In this document: positions 1 through 10,000 of the stretch, piece by piece | Numbering within the stretch: position 1 is the stretch's first letter | Layout: each line of letters starts with the position of its first letter | Assembly (NCBI GenBank): GCA_026770585.1 | Contig: MU646505.1 | Span: 424,681-436,539, forward strand | DNA length: 11,859 bases | Reading direction: 5' to 3' | Source: Baffinella frigidus | Lineage: Eukaryota; Cryptophyceae; Cryptomonadales; Baffinellaceae | Position numbers and translations under genes: made by a program | The notes under the pieces: model-generated | Told to the model about the DNA's origin: nothing | Seen by the model: only the letters and a program-made list of their open reading frames with translations | Database searches by the model: none

Positions 1-13
1 CCCCCCCCCCCCC
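1..13. repeat. C homopolymer at window edge
   Basis: Run of 13 C at the extreme left, probably a low-complexity or assembly boundary. It mirrors the G run at the right edge. Confidence 0.8.
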
Positions 14-56
14 TCTCCAGCCCTCTGGCTTTCTCACTCCAGCACGAGAGACATAC

Positions 57-3000
57 CTTGGCGATCTCGAAGGGGTCAGTCTTGGCGAAATCGCCGGTCG
101 CAGAGGGCCCGCGCGGCTTGGCAGACGTCACTGCCGAGATCCCCATCCTCTTCGCGGCCTGCGAAGCCACCCGAAATATCAGAATTGAGTGGATGCCGAT
201 GAAACCGCGGAATGCAGGGTGCTGCAGCGCGGAATCCAGCCGAGCGCAACCTCCTCCATGCCACGCCAGGCCATAAGTCAGAATTTCAGATACAAGCCTT
301 AATTTAAATTTTGTACCCGGATCCGAAATTTTGTATTCGGACCGGACGTGGAAGGGACGAGGAATTGCGTGTTCAAAGTTTTGGGCACACTCATTTGTAT
401 CGCGAAAACGAAACGTTGCGTTCTGAAATTCCCAATAATGACCTGGCGCGGTGAGAAGGAGTCGGCATACATCGAGTACGGGAGGCCCTGGGGCTGAATT
501 GGCTGGGTTTGTAGGAGGGCTGCAGTTATTTGAAACATGTGGTTGTGCCACGACGCCTCAATTAGTCAACATTCGTTGGTTCGTGGAGGGGACTCTCGGG
601 GAGAGGGACGCACGTCCGGGTGGCTGTCAAACCTTTCGGAGGAGGAGGGCTGGTGGTTGGGGTTCAGGGTTCAGGGTTTAGGGTTTAGGGTTTAGGGTTT
701 AGGGTTTAGGGTTTAGGGGTTAGGGTTTAGGGGGAGTCAGAAACCCGAAACCAGAAACCCGAAACCCAAACTCACGTCAGCCTTCTCCTTGTCCATCATC
801 TTGTTGACCGCCTTGGTCTTCCAGTCTTCGGGATCCTCGTTCCCGTTGACGATTTTCAGGATCGACCTGCACAGTGTGCGCCCTTCTTTACCTCCTTTAT
901 CCACCCTCGGAGCCTTTTGAAAAGTGATCAACTTAACTGCCGGTGTGAGTCCCCCGATAATTGCCAAAGTAGAAATGATGACTGAACCTGGCGAGGTTGG
1001 TACCAGGTCGATATCTACTCCGAGAAAAGTTGTGTACCAGCAAGATCCCGCAATTACAAAGTTTGTACGGAAGAGTAAAGGATTTGTAATGAAAACTTGG
1101 GATTTTTATTAGATGGCTGCAGTCACGCGAGCTCTCTGGCGTCGTGTCATTGCCCCCACTCGCAGCGAGACTATTTTCAAGTTGGCATGCTGGGTTGCCG
1201 GTACAAATTCGTCGACTTTGGAGCATAAAAGAGCCGGGCTCACCAAATTAGTGAGCCCAAGCCCAAATGGACCGAGACAGCGCTAAATACTGGCAGCGTT
1301 TGCCGTATGCCGCACCTGCATAGGGTAACCCAGGCCCTGGTTTCTCGTAGGGGGCCCTACGGCTACCGTAGTCAATACCGTACGCGTAAGTGCCCTGAAT
1401 ATGAATGTAGGCCGTTGCCTACGAACCTGCCGGTGGTGACCAAGCCGGCGATGACTGCAAACCAGCGTTTCTCGGCAACATGCAAAACACAGTATGTTAC
1501 CACTTAAACGCTGAACGCTAAATGCTAAAAGCTCAACGCTAAATACCAAACAGCAAACGCGAATTCCCAGGTGGCGCACCTGCCGGTGACCAAGGCCGCG
1601 ATGATATCCTCGGTCTAGGGTGTAGGGTTCACTTTCCAGGATTTAGAGTTCAGGGATTAGGGGGTAGGGTTACCTGCCAGTGACCAAGGCAGCGATGATG
1701 TCCGCGGCGACGAAGGCTCCTCCCGTGACGCCCAGCTTCTTGAAGTTGATCCCCTCGAAAGACAGGATCTGCCGAGTCGCCCAGAAACTTGTTAATTTAC
1801 GTGCGGGTAGAGCGGGTAGTACGTTGATCACTTTCCAGAAGGTACCGGGGGGATCGGGTCAGTGCTTCGGAGAGCCGCTGCCGCGCGCATCGATTGCATC
1901 ACGGCACCTACCACGTTCTGTTTCGCAACACGTAAGAAGGTTCTTGAAGTTGATCCCCTCGAACGATAGCATCTGCCGAGTCGTGCGGAAACTGCTTTAC
2001 TTTACAACGCCTGTGTGCGGGTAGAGCGCGTCACACTACTTGGGAGCCGCGGAGGGCGCTAGGGGGGGGGGCATTTCGATATTCAACACGTACAGGGTCT
2101 TGACCAAAAGTGGACAAACGACCGCACAAACGGCTCCAAGAACGATCATTTAACAACCCCCCGAAGAGCCTTGGGATGAGGTGCTGCCGCCGCGCATATC
2201 GATGTTTTCGCGTCACCCAATCCCTTCTATTTCGCCACGCGTCCATCTCACGAATTTCCGGTACACATCATGGTGTTTTACCCCCTGAAAATACGAAATG
2301 ACTCCAACGCCAGGCCAAATCCGAGATATAATCTATTAGGGGACGGGACTAGATTGGTGACAAAGACGCGGTGGTGGGACACGGAACAGCCGTTTCGCAG
2401 AGTGAGTCCTCCAACGTGAAGAAGGTTGCTCGTGTGGCCAACCCCCGATTTGCACGAGGGGTCGACGATACTCGCCGAACCCGCAGTACACACCAGATAG
2501 ATCCAAACGAGGTTGTGTTTTGTGTAGTCCCGCTCAGCGGTGCTTCCTCAATAAAGCAACTCTCCCTCTCTCGACCGAAACGTCGATTTCTCCTGGGCAT
2601 CAACACACTGCGAAAAATGACTGGATTCCACCGACGAAGAAGAAACGGGTGTAACGCGGCCGAAAGTGAAGAAAAGTGAGCACTCACCAGCTCTCATCGC
2701 TCCTGTCACGATCGAGCGAGCCAGAGATCTAGCTCTGTCTCAGTCGCATTCGATCTCACCATTTTCGTGACGCCGGCATCTTTTTCGCTCCAAAGATAAC
2801 GAATGAGTGCCATACATCTAGGCTGCTAACTTGAGAATAGTGTGTGCACCAAAATGAGGCAGAGCTAACAGATGACGAAAGTCCCGAAAGCAAAGCCAGT
2901 GCACACGCATCGGTTGGTGCAGAAAGCCCAAAGACACAATCCGATACATCTACGCAACTGGTGTCAAATTTCAGGGGCGGGGAGTCGAGGTCCAGGGCGT

Positions 3001-3741
3001 AAATCAGGACTGAGCCAACCTGCTCGTCCTCCGCCCCCTCGGCCGCCCCCTCGGCCGCCCCCTCGGCCGCCCCCTCGGCAGGAGCAGCCTCCTCAGCCAC
3101 GGCCGCCTCCTCCTCCGCGACCGCAGCCTCAGCCGCGTGCGCCTCAGCAGCGATCGCCAACGGCGCCGCAACCTGCGGGCGCCGCGACATTCAGCTGGCT
3201 CAAATCCCGTGGCGAGACCCTTCCTCCTTTTGCGTCGAAGCCCGTTGTGGTTCGTCAGCCACACAATGCATACTCCAACGTCCAAAACAAGGGTCGCACA
3301 CCGGTGCTTGACAGGGTGCTCTACCAGGCCGGAGAGCAGCCAGCGGGTTGCCTCCGCACGCGAGCCTCTCAGCTGAGGCGCACCCTCAGCCTTCATCGAC
3401 AAGCACGACGCTCCTGCCGCACCAGGCAGAGGTCAAAATCGCCGTACGTCCCAACAAAGTTCCAGCCAACCCGCTCAGCAGAGCCGGATCCGCGCTCCAT
3501 ATCATCCCCATGCGACAAAGACGCATCACAGGCACGCTCCCGCCCGCCAGCAGCTTGACCCTGCCCTCGAGATGTTTGCGGCCTCCAATTCCAGCCCAGA
3601 GGAAACCTGGCCCTGCCCTCGGAATGGGGCCGCACCGTGGGCGGACCGAACCGAGCCGCGGAGGGACACGCCATAGGAAGGCGCGAGGAAGGCATCGGCT
3701 CCCGGGGCGAGGACCGCGGCGAGAACGATGAGGCGAAGCAT
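57..3741 (-). CDS. Plastid-targeted protein of unknown function, five exons, 3' end beyond the left edge
   Basis: Exons read on the minus strand are 3741-3607, 3172-3020, 1768-1674, 866-776 and 158-57. Introns are GT-AG and phases agree at every joint (0, 0, 2, 0; the last exon ends in phase 0 at GTATGT, so more exons follow off-window). This gives 192 residues. The ATG at 3741 was chosen because a hydrophobic segment follows at once: MLRLIVLAAVLAPGADA is a signal peptide, then FLAPSYG and an Arg/Ser/Ala-rich stretch, as in bipartite plastid presequences with the ASAFAP-type motif. Exon 2 is an Ala/Glu-rich linker with GAAE repeats. Exon 3 has a hydrophobic stretch (VTGGAFVAADIIAALVTG, about residues 109-126), possibly a membrane helix. 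Exon 4 is charged (NGNEDPEDW, then KMMDKEKAD) and exon 5 ends TDPFEIAK. I do not recognise the mature domain. The plastid location is inferred from the presequence. An extra exon inside intron 1 or 2 cannot be excluded. Confidence 0.72.
304..342. repeat. Short tandem repeat in intron 4 of the plastid gene
   Basis: AAATTTTGTA occurs twice 22 bases apart, each preceded or followed by a CGGA/TCCG motif, so about two units of a partly palindromic repeat. The rest of this intron (159-660) shows nothing recognisable. Confidence 0.5.
660..736 (-). repeat. Telomere-like TTTAGGG array, intronic
   Basis: At least five perfect TTTAGGG units plus variants on the plus strand. It lies in intron 4 of the minus-strand plastid gene, just downstream of the GTGAGT donor at 775. 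On the gene's sense strand it reads CCCTAAA. It is an interstitial array, not a chromosome end. Confidence 0.9.
1236..1258. repeat. Perfect short inverted repeat (hairpin)
   Basis: GGGCTCAC and GTGAGCCC flank a 7-base spacer inside intron 3 of the plastid gene. No U-run follows on either strand and there is no sign of a function. Confidence 0.5.
1310..1609 (-). pseudogene. Decayed copies of the exon 3 donor edge (plastid gene)
   Basis: The 3' edge of exon 3 with its donor (1674-1700, encoding DIIAALVTG then GT) recurs downstream in the intron. A clear copy at 1576-1609 still reads GATATCATCGCGGCCTTGGT and CCGGCAG before GT. A diverged copy with a 3-base insertion lies at 1423-1455. A weak one lies near 1310-1340. 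All keep a GT after CAG, but none has an acceptor or open frame that would make it a full exon. Confidence 0.7.
1616..1673 (-). repeat. Short degenerate telomere-like tract
   Basis: Several TAGGG-containing heptamer variants directly abut the exon 3 donor of the plastid gene. C-rich on the sense strand. Confidence 0.6.
1736..2245 (-). repeat. Diverged tandem duplication carrying the exon 3 acceptor edge
   Basis: Unit A (about 1736-1935) and unit B (about 1940-2245) share, in order: the exon 3 start encoding LSFEGINFK with its CGGCAG acceptor; GTGCGGGTAGAGCG; GCTGCCGC followed by CGCGCAT; and a TTTCGC block ending ACACGT/ACGCGT. Unit A contains the true exon edge. Unit B lies upstream of it in the sense direction and encodes LSFEGINFK followed by a different residue and a stop. 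Unit B also holds about 100 extra bases (2060-2160) with the dispersed motifs shared with the divergent promoter. Confidence 0.75.
2104..2144. repeat. Dispersed repeat shared with the 3742-4022 region
   Basis: CCAAAAGTGGACAA at 2104-2117 and CGGCTCCAAGAACG at 2131-2144 match 3828-3841 and 3843-3856 exactly, in the same order and orientation but with different spacing. Confidence 0.8.
2246..3019. other. Remainder of intron 2 of the plastid gene, no feature recognised
   Basis: The stretch continues intron 2 up to the exon 2 donor. Open frames on both strands here have no recognisable domain and look like chance readings. Any small exon in this interval was not detectable. Confidence 0.5.
3031..3078 (-). 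repeat. In-frame 12-base minisatellite in exon 2 of the plastid gene
   Basis: Four exact copies of CCGCCCCCTCGG in tandem. On the coding strand they encode a repeating Gly-Ala-Ala-Glu linker. The 12-base period preserves frame, so copy number can vary without a frameshift. Confidence 0.95.
3173..3606 (-). other. Intron 1 of the plastid gene, no feature recognised
   Basis: Bounded by CAG-GTTTCC (donor, 3606) and GCCCGCAG (acceptor). No repeat array or further exon is evident, although an extra small exon carrying the rest of the transit peptide cannot be excluded. Confidence 0.5.
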
Positions 3742-4022
3742 CGATCCCGGATCACACAGATCTCGAGAGGGGTGTATTTCAGAAGTCAATTTCGACAGGT
3801 TTTTCAGAAGAGCAAGGCGATTCTAGGCCAAAAGTGGACAACCGGCTCCAAGAACGCACTAACGGCTCCAAGAACGAACCTGGATGCCTCCCAAAAATCC
3901 CGTGTGGGTGAGATCCAAAGGGACGCGTTCTACGGCTCTTCCTCCCAACCACCCGTCCTCCGGCCGCGCAACTGGGCGATTCCCCCGCGTCGGGGCCGCC
4001 GAAACCCTAGGGAACAGGCGCC
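3742..4022. promoter_or_regulatory. Divergent intergenic region between the plastid-protein and hydrolase genes
   Basis: These 281 bases separate two start codons pointing outward, so they must hold both 5' UTRs and probably a shared bidirectional promoter (inference). No TATA box is evident. The visible structure is CCAAAAGTGGACAA (3828-3841) followed by two copies of CGGCTCCAAGAACG (3843-3856, 3863-3876) with a 20-base period. The same two motifs recur in intron 2 of the plastid gene (2104-2144), so they belong to a dispersed repeat and may not be promoter elements. Confidence 0.5.
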
Positions 4023-7000
4023 ATGGGCGCCTTCAGCAGCGTGCTGGACTGCCAGCCCCATTCTTCTTCTGCCGATGTTGATTTCACGTCGGGATCCGCT
4101 GAGGCCGGTGGCGGGCGGTTGGGCGTCTCGGAGATTGTGTTCCTGGGGACGGGGTCGTCGGTCAGCGCCCTCCCGGACACGCACAACTGTCTGCCTGCCC
4201 CACCCTCAAAGTCTCTTCCCCCATCCCTCTCACCCCGAACTAGTGAGAAACGATGAAGGTGCGAGGGATTGTCGCGAGACCTGCCTAGAATCGTTGGGAA
4301 GCCCTCAGGTTGCAGTCCTGGGGGGATTATTTCGGCGGATTTGGTGATGAAGGGTAGAGTTGCTGTCTTGTACGGTAGTACCCTAAACCCTAAACCCTAA
4401 ACCCTAAACCCTAAACCCTGAACCGTAAACCCTGAACCTGCACCCTAAACCACAAACCATGAACCATAAACCCTAAACTCTGAGCCCTAACCCCCAACCT
4501 CTAAACGCCTCAACTCCAAACCCTGAAACCCAAATTGTAAACCCTAAACCCTGAACCATCAACCTTAAACCCTAAATCCCGAACCCTAAACCCTGAACCA
4601 TAAACCCAATTCCAAACCCCTCAACCCTCAAACCTAATCCTTAAACACCGAACCCTAAAACCTAAACCTGAATCCTAATCCCTACACCATGAACTCTTGA
4701 CCCGAAATCCCAACCCCTAAACCCTAAACCCTAAACCTTAATCACCAAGCCCTACATCCCAATCCCTAAGCCCTGAACCCTAAACCCTAAACTCTCACCC
4801 TTACCCCCAAACCGTGACCCCCAAACCCCAAACCCCAAACCCCAAACCCCAACCCCCAAGCCATGAACCCTGAACAGGCAGGGACCCCGATGATTTCGTG
4901 TGTGGTGAACCCCGACAGCGAATGCGTGGCGTGCCGTCTGGCTACGCGCGACGGGCCCACGAGCAAGAACTATCGCGGGAACCCCTCGCTCATGATCCGC
5001 TACCGTGGCGCCGCGGAGGTTAAGGATGCGGAGGAGGAGGGGGGGGGCACGAGCGGGCACCGGAACATTATCATTGACTGCGGGAAGACGTTCAAGGCGT
5101 CGGTGCTGCGATTCTTCCCCGGTATCAAGGAGCGGCATATTGACGCCCTGGTGATCACGCATGGTCTGCGCCTCCACCCCTACCTCCTCTACCTCCTCTA
5201 CCTTCTCTACCGGTTCTTGCAGGATCCCCTGGAACGGAGCTACAGGGGCAGTCGTTAAGACCCAAGGAGGGGATTCAGGGAGGCCTGACTCCCCGAGGAC
5301 TTCTCATGTACCGAGGCAAGCTCGTCGTGAGGCGCATAGACGTGGACCGGGCCACGCGTCTCCAGGCGTGCGAGTACTAAATAAAGAATAAGCAAGTGGG
5401 GATGCGAAAGAGAGAATAACGAAGGGGGTGATCGCAGAGCATGCGGACGCGATGCTGGGGCTGGACGATGTGCGAGAGGTTGCCGTGTGGGGCAGCGACT
5501 GGCGGGACACCATCAAGAAGCAGGTCGCTTCTCCTACCTCTGCCTCACCAAAACTGGCCTCGCATTAAAACACATGTATAGCAGAAACTCCAGCACACCA
5601 GGGCGACTGAAAGGCTTTTATGGCGGACCCAGGTTTACTCAGGCGGAGCTAGAGTCCGCTTCTCCTGGTAAGACACGCTAGCTCTGCCTGGGTCGGGTTG
5701 ACTGGATTTTTATTTTTACTCCAAAAGTTGACGGATTTGTGCCAATACCCGGGGAATCAAATTCTGGTCTCCTCATTTTGAGGAGATCAGAATAACTCAA
5801 GGCAGAGCCAGGGTTTGCACCGTAGAGGTCACGTTACCGACCCGGCACATAACCTGCCCGGTTCAGTCACCATTCGTACGGGGAACTCCCTAGCACTCAA
5901 CAGTCAACAGCTCCAGCGGCCTCACGAATGGCTCCAATGACCTTGATGGCTCGACTGTCCTTGATGGCTCCAACGTGCTCGGCAGGCGGCGATACCAGTG
6001 CATCTCTCGCCCGCGGCGATGGCGCACGTGCAGAGCTGCTTCCCGTACCTCGTCACCAAGCCGGATGAATCCAAAGGCCAGGTCACACACTCATTATTCA
6101 AAAGTAACCTTGATTCTCATCATGGCCGAGACCCCCGTGACTTGTTCGTGCACGTATTGAAAAGTCGGTCGTAGTGTGTTGCAGGGCGCAAACAAACCCG
6201 GGCAGGGGTTGCACCAGGAAACTCGTTTAAGCTCGAACCGATTGGTACCGGAAGCCCCTTCCGCACAAGTTTCGGAAACTCGCGCGAGTTTTGGAAACGT
6301 GCGAGACTCGTAGGCGTGCTGCCGACGGCGTTGAGCTTCTATTCAAACCAGGCCTTGTGGCGAGAGACAAAGAGTGTGTGGGTGCGAGAGAGAGGGGGGG
6401 CGCGAAAGAGAGCGGGCGAGAGCGGGCGAGAGCGAGCAAGCGAAAAAGAGACAGAGCGAGACAGCGAGAGAGACACACACAGAGAAACGTAACCGAGACA
6501 GGTCCTCAACCTGAACACTAAACCCTAAACCCTGAACCTGCAGGTGGTGCGGATGGTGAGCCAGCTGGAGTTCAACGTCGTTGAAGAGGCTGGTAACCCT
6601 CAACCCTAGACCCTAGACCCCGAACACTAACCCCTAATCCCTAGACCCTAGACCCTGAACCCTAAGCTCTAAACCCTAGACCCTAGACCCTGAACCCTGA
6701 GCCCTAAACCCTAGACCCTAGACCCTGAACCCTAAGCCCAAACCCCTCGATCCTAGACCCTGAACCCTATGCCCTAAAACCGAGACCCTAGACCCTGGAC
6801 CCTAAGCTCTAAACCCTAGACCCCAGACCCCGAACCGTAAGCCCTCAGCCCTAGACCCTAGACCCTGAACCCTACGCTCTCAACCCGAGACCCTGGACCC
6901 TGAACCCTAAGCTCTAGACCCTAGACCCTAGACCCCGAACACTAAGCCCTACACCCTAGACCCTAGACCCTGAACCCTAATCCCTCACCCTAACCCATAG

Positions 7001-10000
7001 ACCCTAGACCCTAGACCCTGAACCCTAAGTCCTCAACCCTAACCCCCAACCCTGAACCCATCAACCCATCAACCCTGAACCCCACACACTAAACCCTAAA
7101 CCCTAAACCCTAAGCCCTAAACCCTAATTCCTAAACTCTGAACCCCACACCTCAAACCCTAGACCCTAGACCCTAGACCCTAGACCCAAAACCCCGAACC
7201 CCGAACCCCAAACCCCAAACCCCAAACCACATGCCCTATGCCCCCAAACCCCAAACCCCAAACCCCAAACCCCAAACCCCAAACCCCAAACCTTGATCCC
7301 CAAACCCCAAACCCTAAACCCGAAACCTTGGTGGCAGCACCCACCTTCAAGGTCGGCGGCCTGGCGATCACCGCACTCCCAGTCATGCACGGCACTGACT
7401 GTGTTTGTTACGGGTGCGACCCCCCCCGACACGTTTGGGTGAAGGGTGTAGGATCTTAGGGGTTTGGACTTGCGCAGGCGGCGACTTGTCTAAAGTAGCT
7501 TAGAGGTCCAACGACTCATGCACGGCACTGACTGTGTTTGTTACGGGTGCGACTCCCCCTGAGCCTCCTCCTCCTTCTCCTTCTTTGTTACTCTCAAGCC
7601 TGAACATGAGTGATCCAAGAGAATATGCGCCTTCAGACGGGCTCGCTTTGGCACAGTGGCCCCCAAAACTCTTAACCACTTTCGGATTTCCCCTGCGCCT
7701 GGGACAAGCGCTACCTAAATCGGACTCCTCTCCGTAACGCGTTCGCATGGCCTCCCTCGGCGGCCCTGCTGACTCCTAGCCTCCTTGGGGGGTCCAAGGC
7801 GGCGTGGTGGCATGCCACGTCGCGCCTGCCGTACGGCTGGACACCCTAATTCCGGCGCCAACCTAATTCCGGCGTTCCGTAGCACCCTACTGTATTGCCT
7901 AAGGTAGGTAGCTCCCTACGAAATGCCGGGATTAGGTTGATGCCGGAATTAGGGCGTCCACCCTGAACGATCTCTGTCGGCGATGCAGGTTCGACTTCGG
8001 CGGAGAGGAGAGGGTGGTTTACCTTGCTGGCATCAGTAATACATGGTGGCCATGTTGGGTTCGTTCCGTAATAATCGCACCGTTTTATCGGTAATGGTAT
8101 TACTCTGTTCACTGAGACTTTGTTGGCGGTGCAGGTTCGACTTCGGCGGAGAGGAGAGGGTGGTGTACCTGTCGGACATGACGTCGATTCCCGAGGCGGT
8201 GTTGGCCAAGATCAAAGCTCGCCCTGTGCACGTCCTGGTCTGCCCCTTCCCCCCTTTCTCAAGAGTTGGTCTCGTCCCCCTTCCCCCTCCCGCATTGAAA
8301 GCAAGTTGCGTCACGATTGCTGGCCACCGTGCTTGGCCTCGCCGCCCGGCCCCCGTGAGTGGAATCCCCTGTTCCACATACTTGCGGTCTACCGCCTCGA
8401 TTAGGTCATCAAGAGCTCGTCCTGTCTCCCGTCTCCTACCTCAAGACAAAGCACGTCATGTGCACGTCCTGATCTATGACCCTTGGCCAACTGGAACCGC
8501 GATGCGAGTGGGTGTTCTCGAGGCGAAGAACCGCAGCCGCCGAAGCTCACCCAACATGTCAAAGTGGTCTTCTCCACTAACAGACGTTTTCTGAAACCAG
8601 AATGGCCGCCATGCCACCCAGGCTGCTACTGAAAACCGCCACACCGTATTTACAAAGGTGACCGGTCGCGCCCTAAGTTGAGGTAAACCACACAGTAGAG
8701 GTGTGGGTGTCGGCTGCCGATACCATTTTCCAGAGCTCCCGCTAAACCCTAAACCCTAGCCCCCAATCCGAAACCCTAAACCCCACACCCTACACCCTAC
8801 ACCCCACACCCTGGACCGCAGATCCTGGATACAGGGGTACCTCGCTCATGAGAAACTGCCCCCCCCCTGGGACCACCGTAGGGCCATAGGCATAGTCCTA
8901 CTGTTGTCCTAGGGGGAGGCAGGTTTTTATGAGCGAGGTACTCCTGTAGGTCCTGACGTAGGTCCTGACATGGCGCGTGCGCACCCCGCGAGCAGATCCT
9001 GGATGCACTCCTGCCAGACAAGGACACCCACCTAGGGCCGTTAGATCCACTGTCACATGTAGGTCCTCACATCCCCTAAGTGGCCATGGGGTCAAAATTG
9101 ACCCCAAAGAGGTCCTAGGCTGGTCCTAGGGCCCTACGGTAGGGCGTAAAGCCTACTGGCCACTTAAAGGATATGTCATATCATATCATATGTCCTGACA
9201 TGATGCGTGCGCACCCCGCGAGAGCAGATCCTGGACGCACTCCTGCCAGACAAGGACGCCCACCGTTTCGAAAACGCTTGCAAAGTCAAACCCGGTAAGA
9301 TCGAGTGTCTGGTCCTGACACATGTCCTGACATGACGCGATCAGATCCTGGATGCACTCCTACCGGACAAGGACGCGACGACACACATCGGGGTCCCCAC
9401 CGCGCTCGCCATCGCCCGCGACGTCCAGCCCAAACGCCTCCTCCTCACTGGTGCGACGCCACACCCTGCAGGACCCTGCAGGGGTTACTCGCGAACACGG
9501 GCACACACCGCCCTGGGGTCCTACGGTAGGGCTACCCCTAGGTGTCTAGGACCACCCTAGGGTCGGTGCGTGTTCTTAATTTCGAGTAACCCCTGTACGG
9601 TAGGCCTATGCCTGTTCTTACAGTGGATCAGCCCAGGGCACCCTGCGAGTATTCTGAGACCATGCTTCTGAGCCAACAGCTGTGCTCTCGCACCCATTCA
9701 CAAGACTCTTTCCCCAAGGGTTATCCGGGCGTCCTGACAACTCATCGCACGTCGCCAATTCATCAACCCTCTGTTCTTCACGGACGGGATACATAATGGG
9801 CACGTTGGTTTCGGTCCGTACTCAAACGCATTCTCCCCTCAGTGATCGCAGGGATGTGCCTAGCTAGGGCGCTACGGTGGTCCTAGCTGGGGGGGGGGGG
9901 GGTGCGTTGTTCTGGGCGAGGTACTGATGGAACCCTGTGATCTCGCAGGGATGTCACATTCGCAGGGCGACCACGACGACATGAACGCGCGCCTCAAGAG

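Noticed and set aside
660-736. True chromosome end (telomere)
   Set aside because: The array is short and internal and lies between exons with matching phases, so it is interstitial.
1310-1609. CRISPR-like array of spaced repeats
   Set aside because: The repeats are imperfect, few and unevenly spaced, match an exon edge, and lie in a eukaryotic intron.
912-1847. Inverted pair of TTGATCACTTT-type segments (912-934 and 1825-1847)
   Set aside because: The two share only about 20 bases with several mismatches, with no further extension; too weak to call an element.
2872-3558. 228-codon proline-rich plus-strand open frame
   Set aside because: Antisense shadow of exon 2 of the plastid gene; the proline run is the reverse of the GAAE minisatellite.
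3526-3789. Alternative upstream start at 3789 for the plastid gene
   Set aside because: It would place 16 polar residues before the hydrophobic core, whereas the ATG at 3741 gives a normal signal peptide.
5795-5880. tRNA-like stretch with GGTTTGCACC and GGTTCAGTC
   Set aside because: The arms do not fold into a cloverleaf with proper stem lengths, and no anticodon arm could be found.
6227-6603. Serine/leucine/arginine-rich open frames on both strands
   Set aside because: Produced by the GA-rich polypurine tract inside intron 4 of the hydrolase.
7166-7459. Open frames rich in Gly-Phe-Gly-Val-Trp or Pro-Lys-Pro-Gln
   Set aside because: Translations of the CCCCAAA array, and periodic because the DNA is periodic. 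The part after 7338 is exon 6 of the hydrolase.
8043-8594. 183-codon plus-strand open frame
   Set aside because: It contains the real exon 7 (8135-8237) but reads through intron on both sides; the flanking peptide has no family features.
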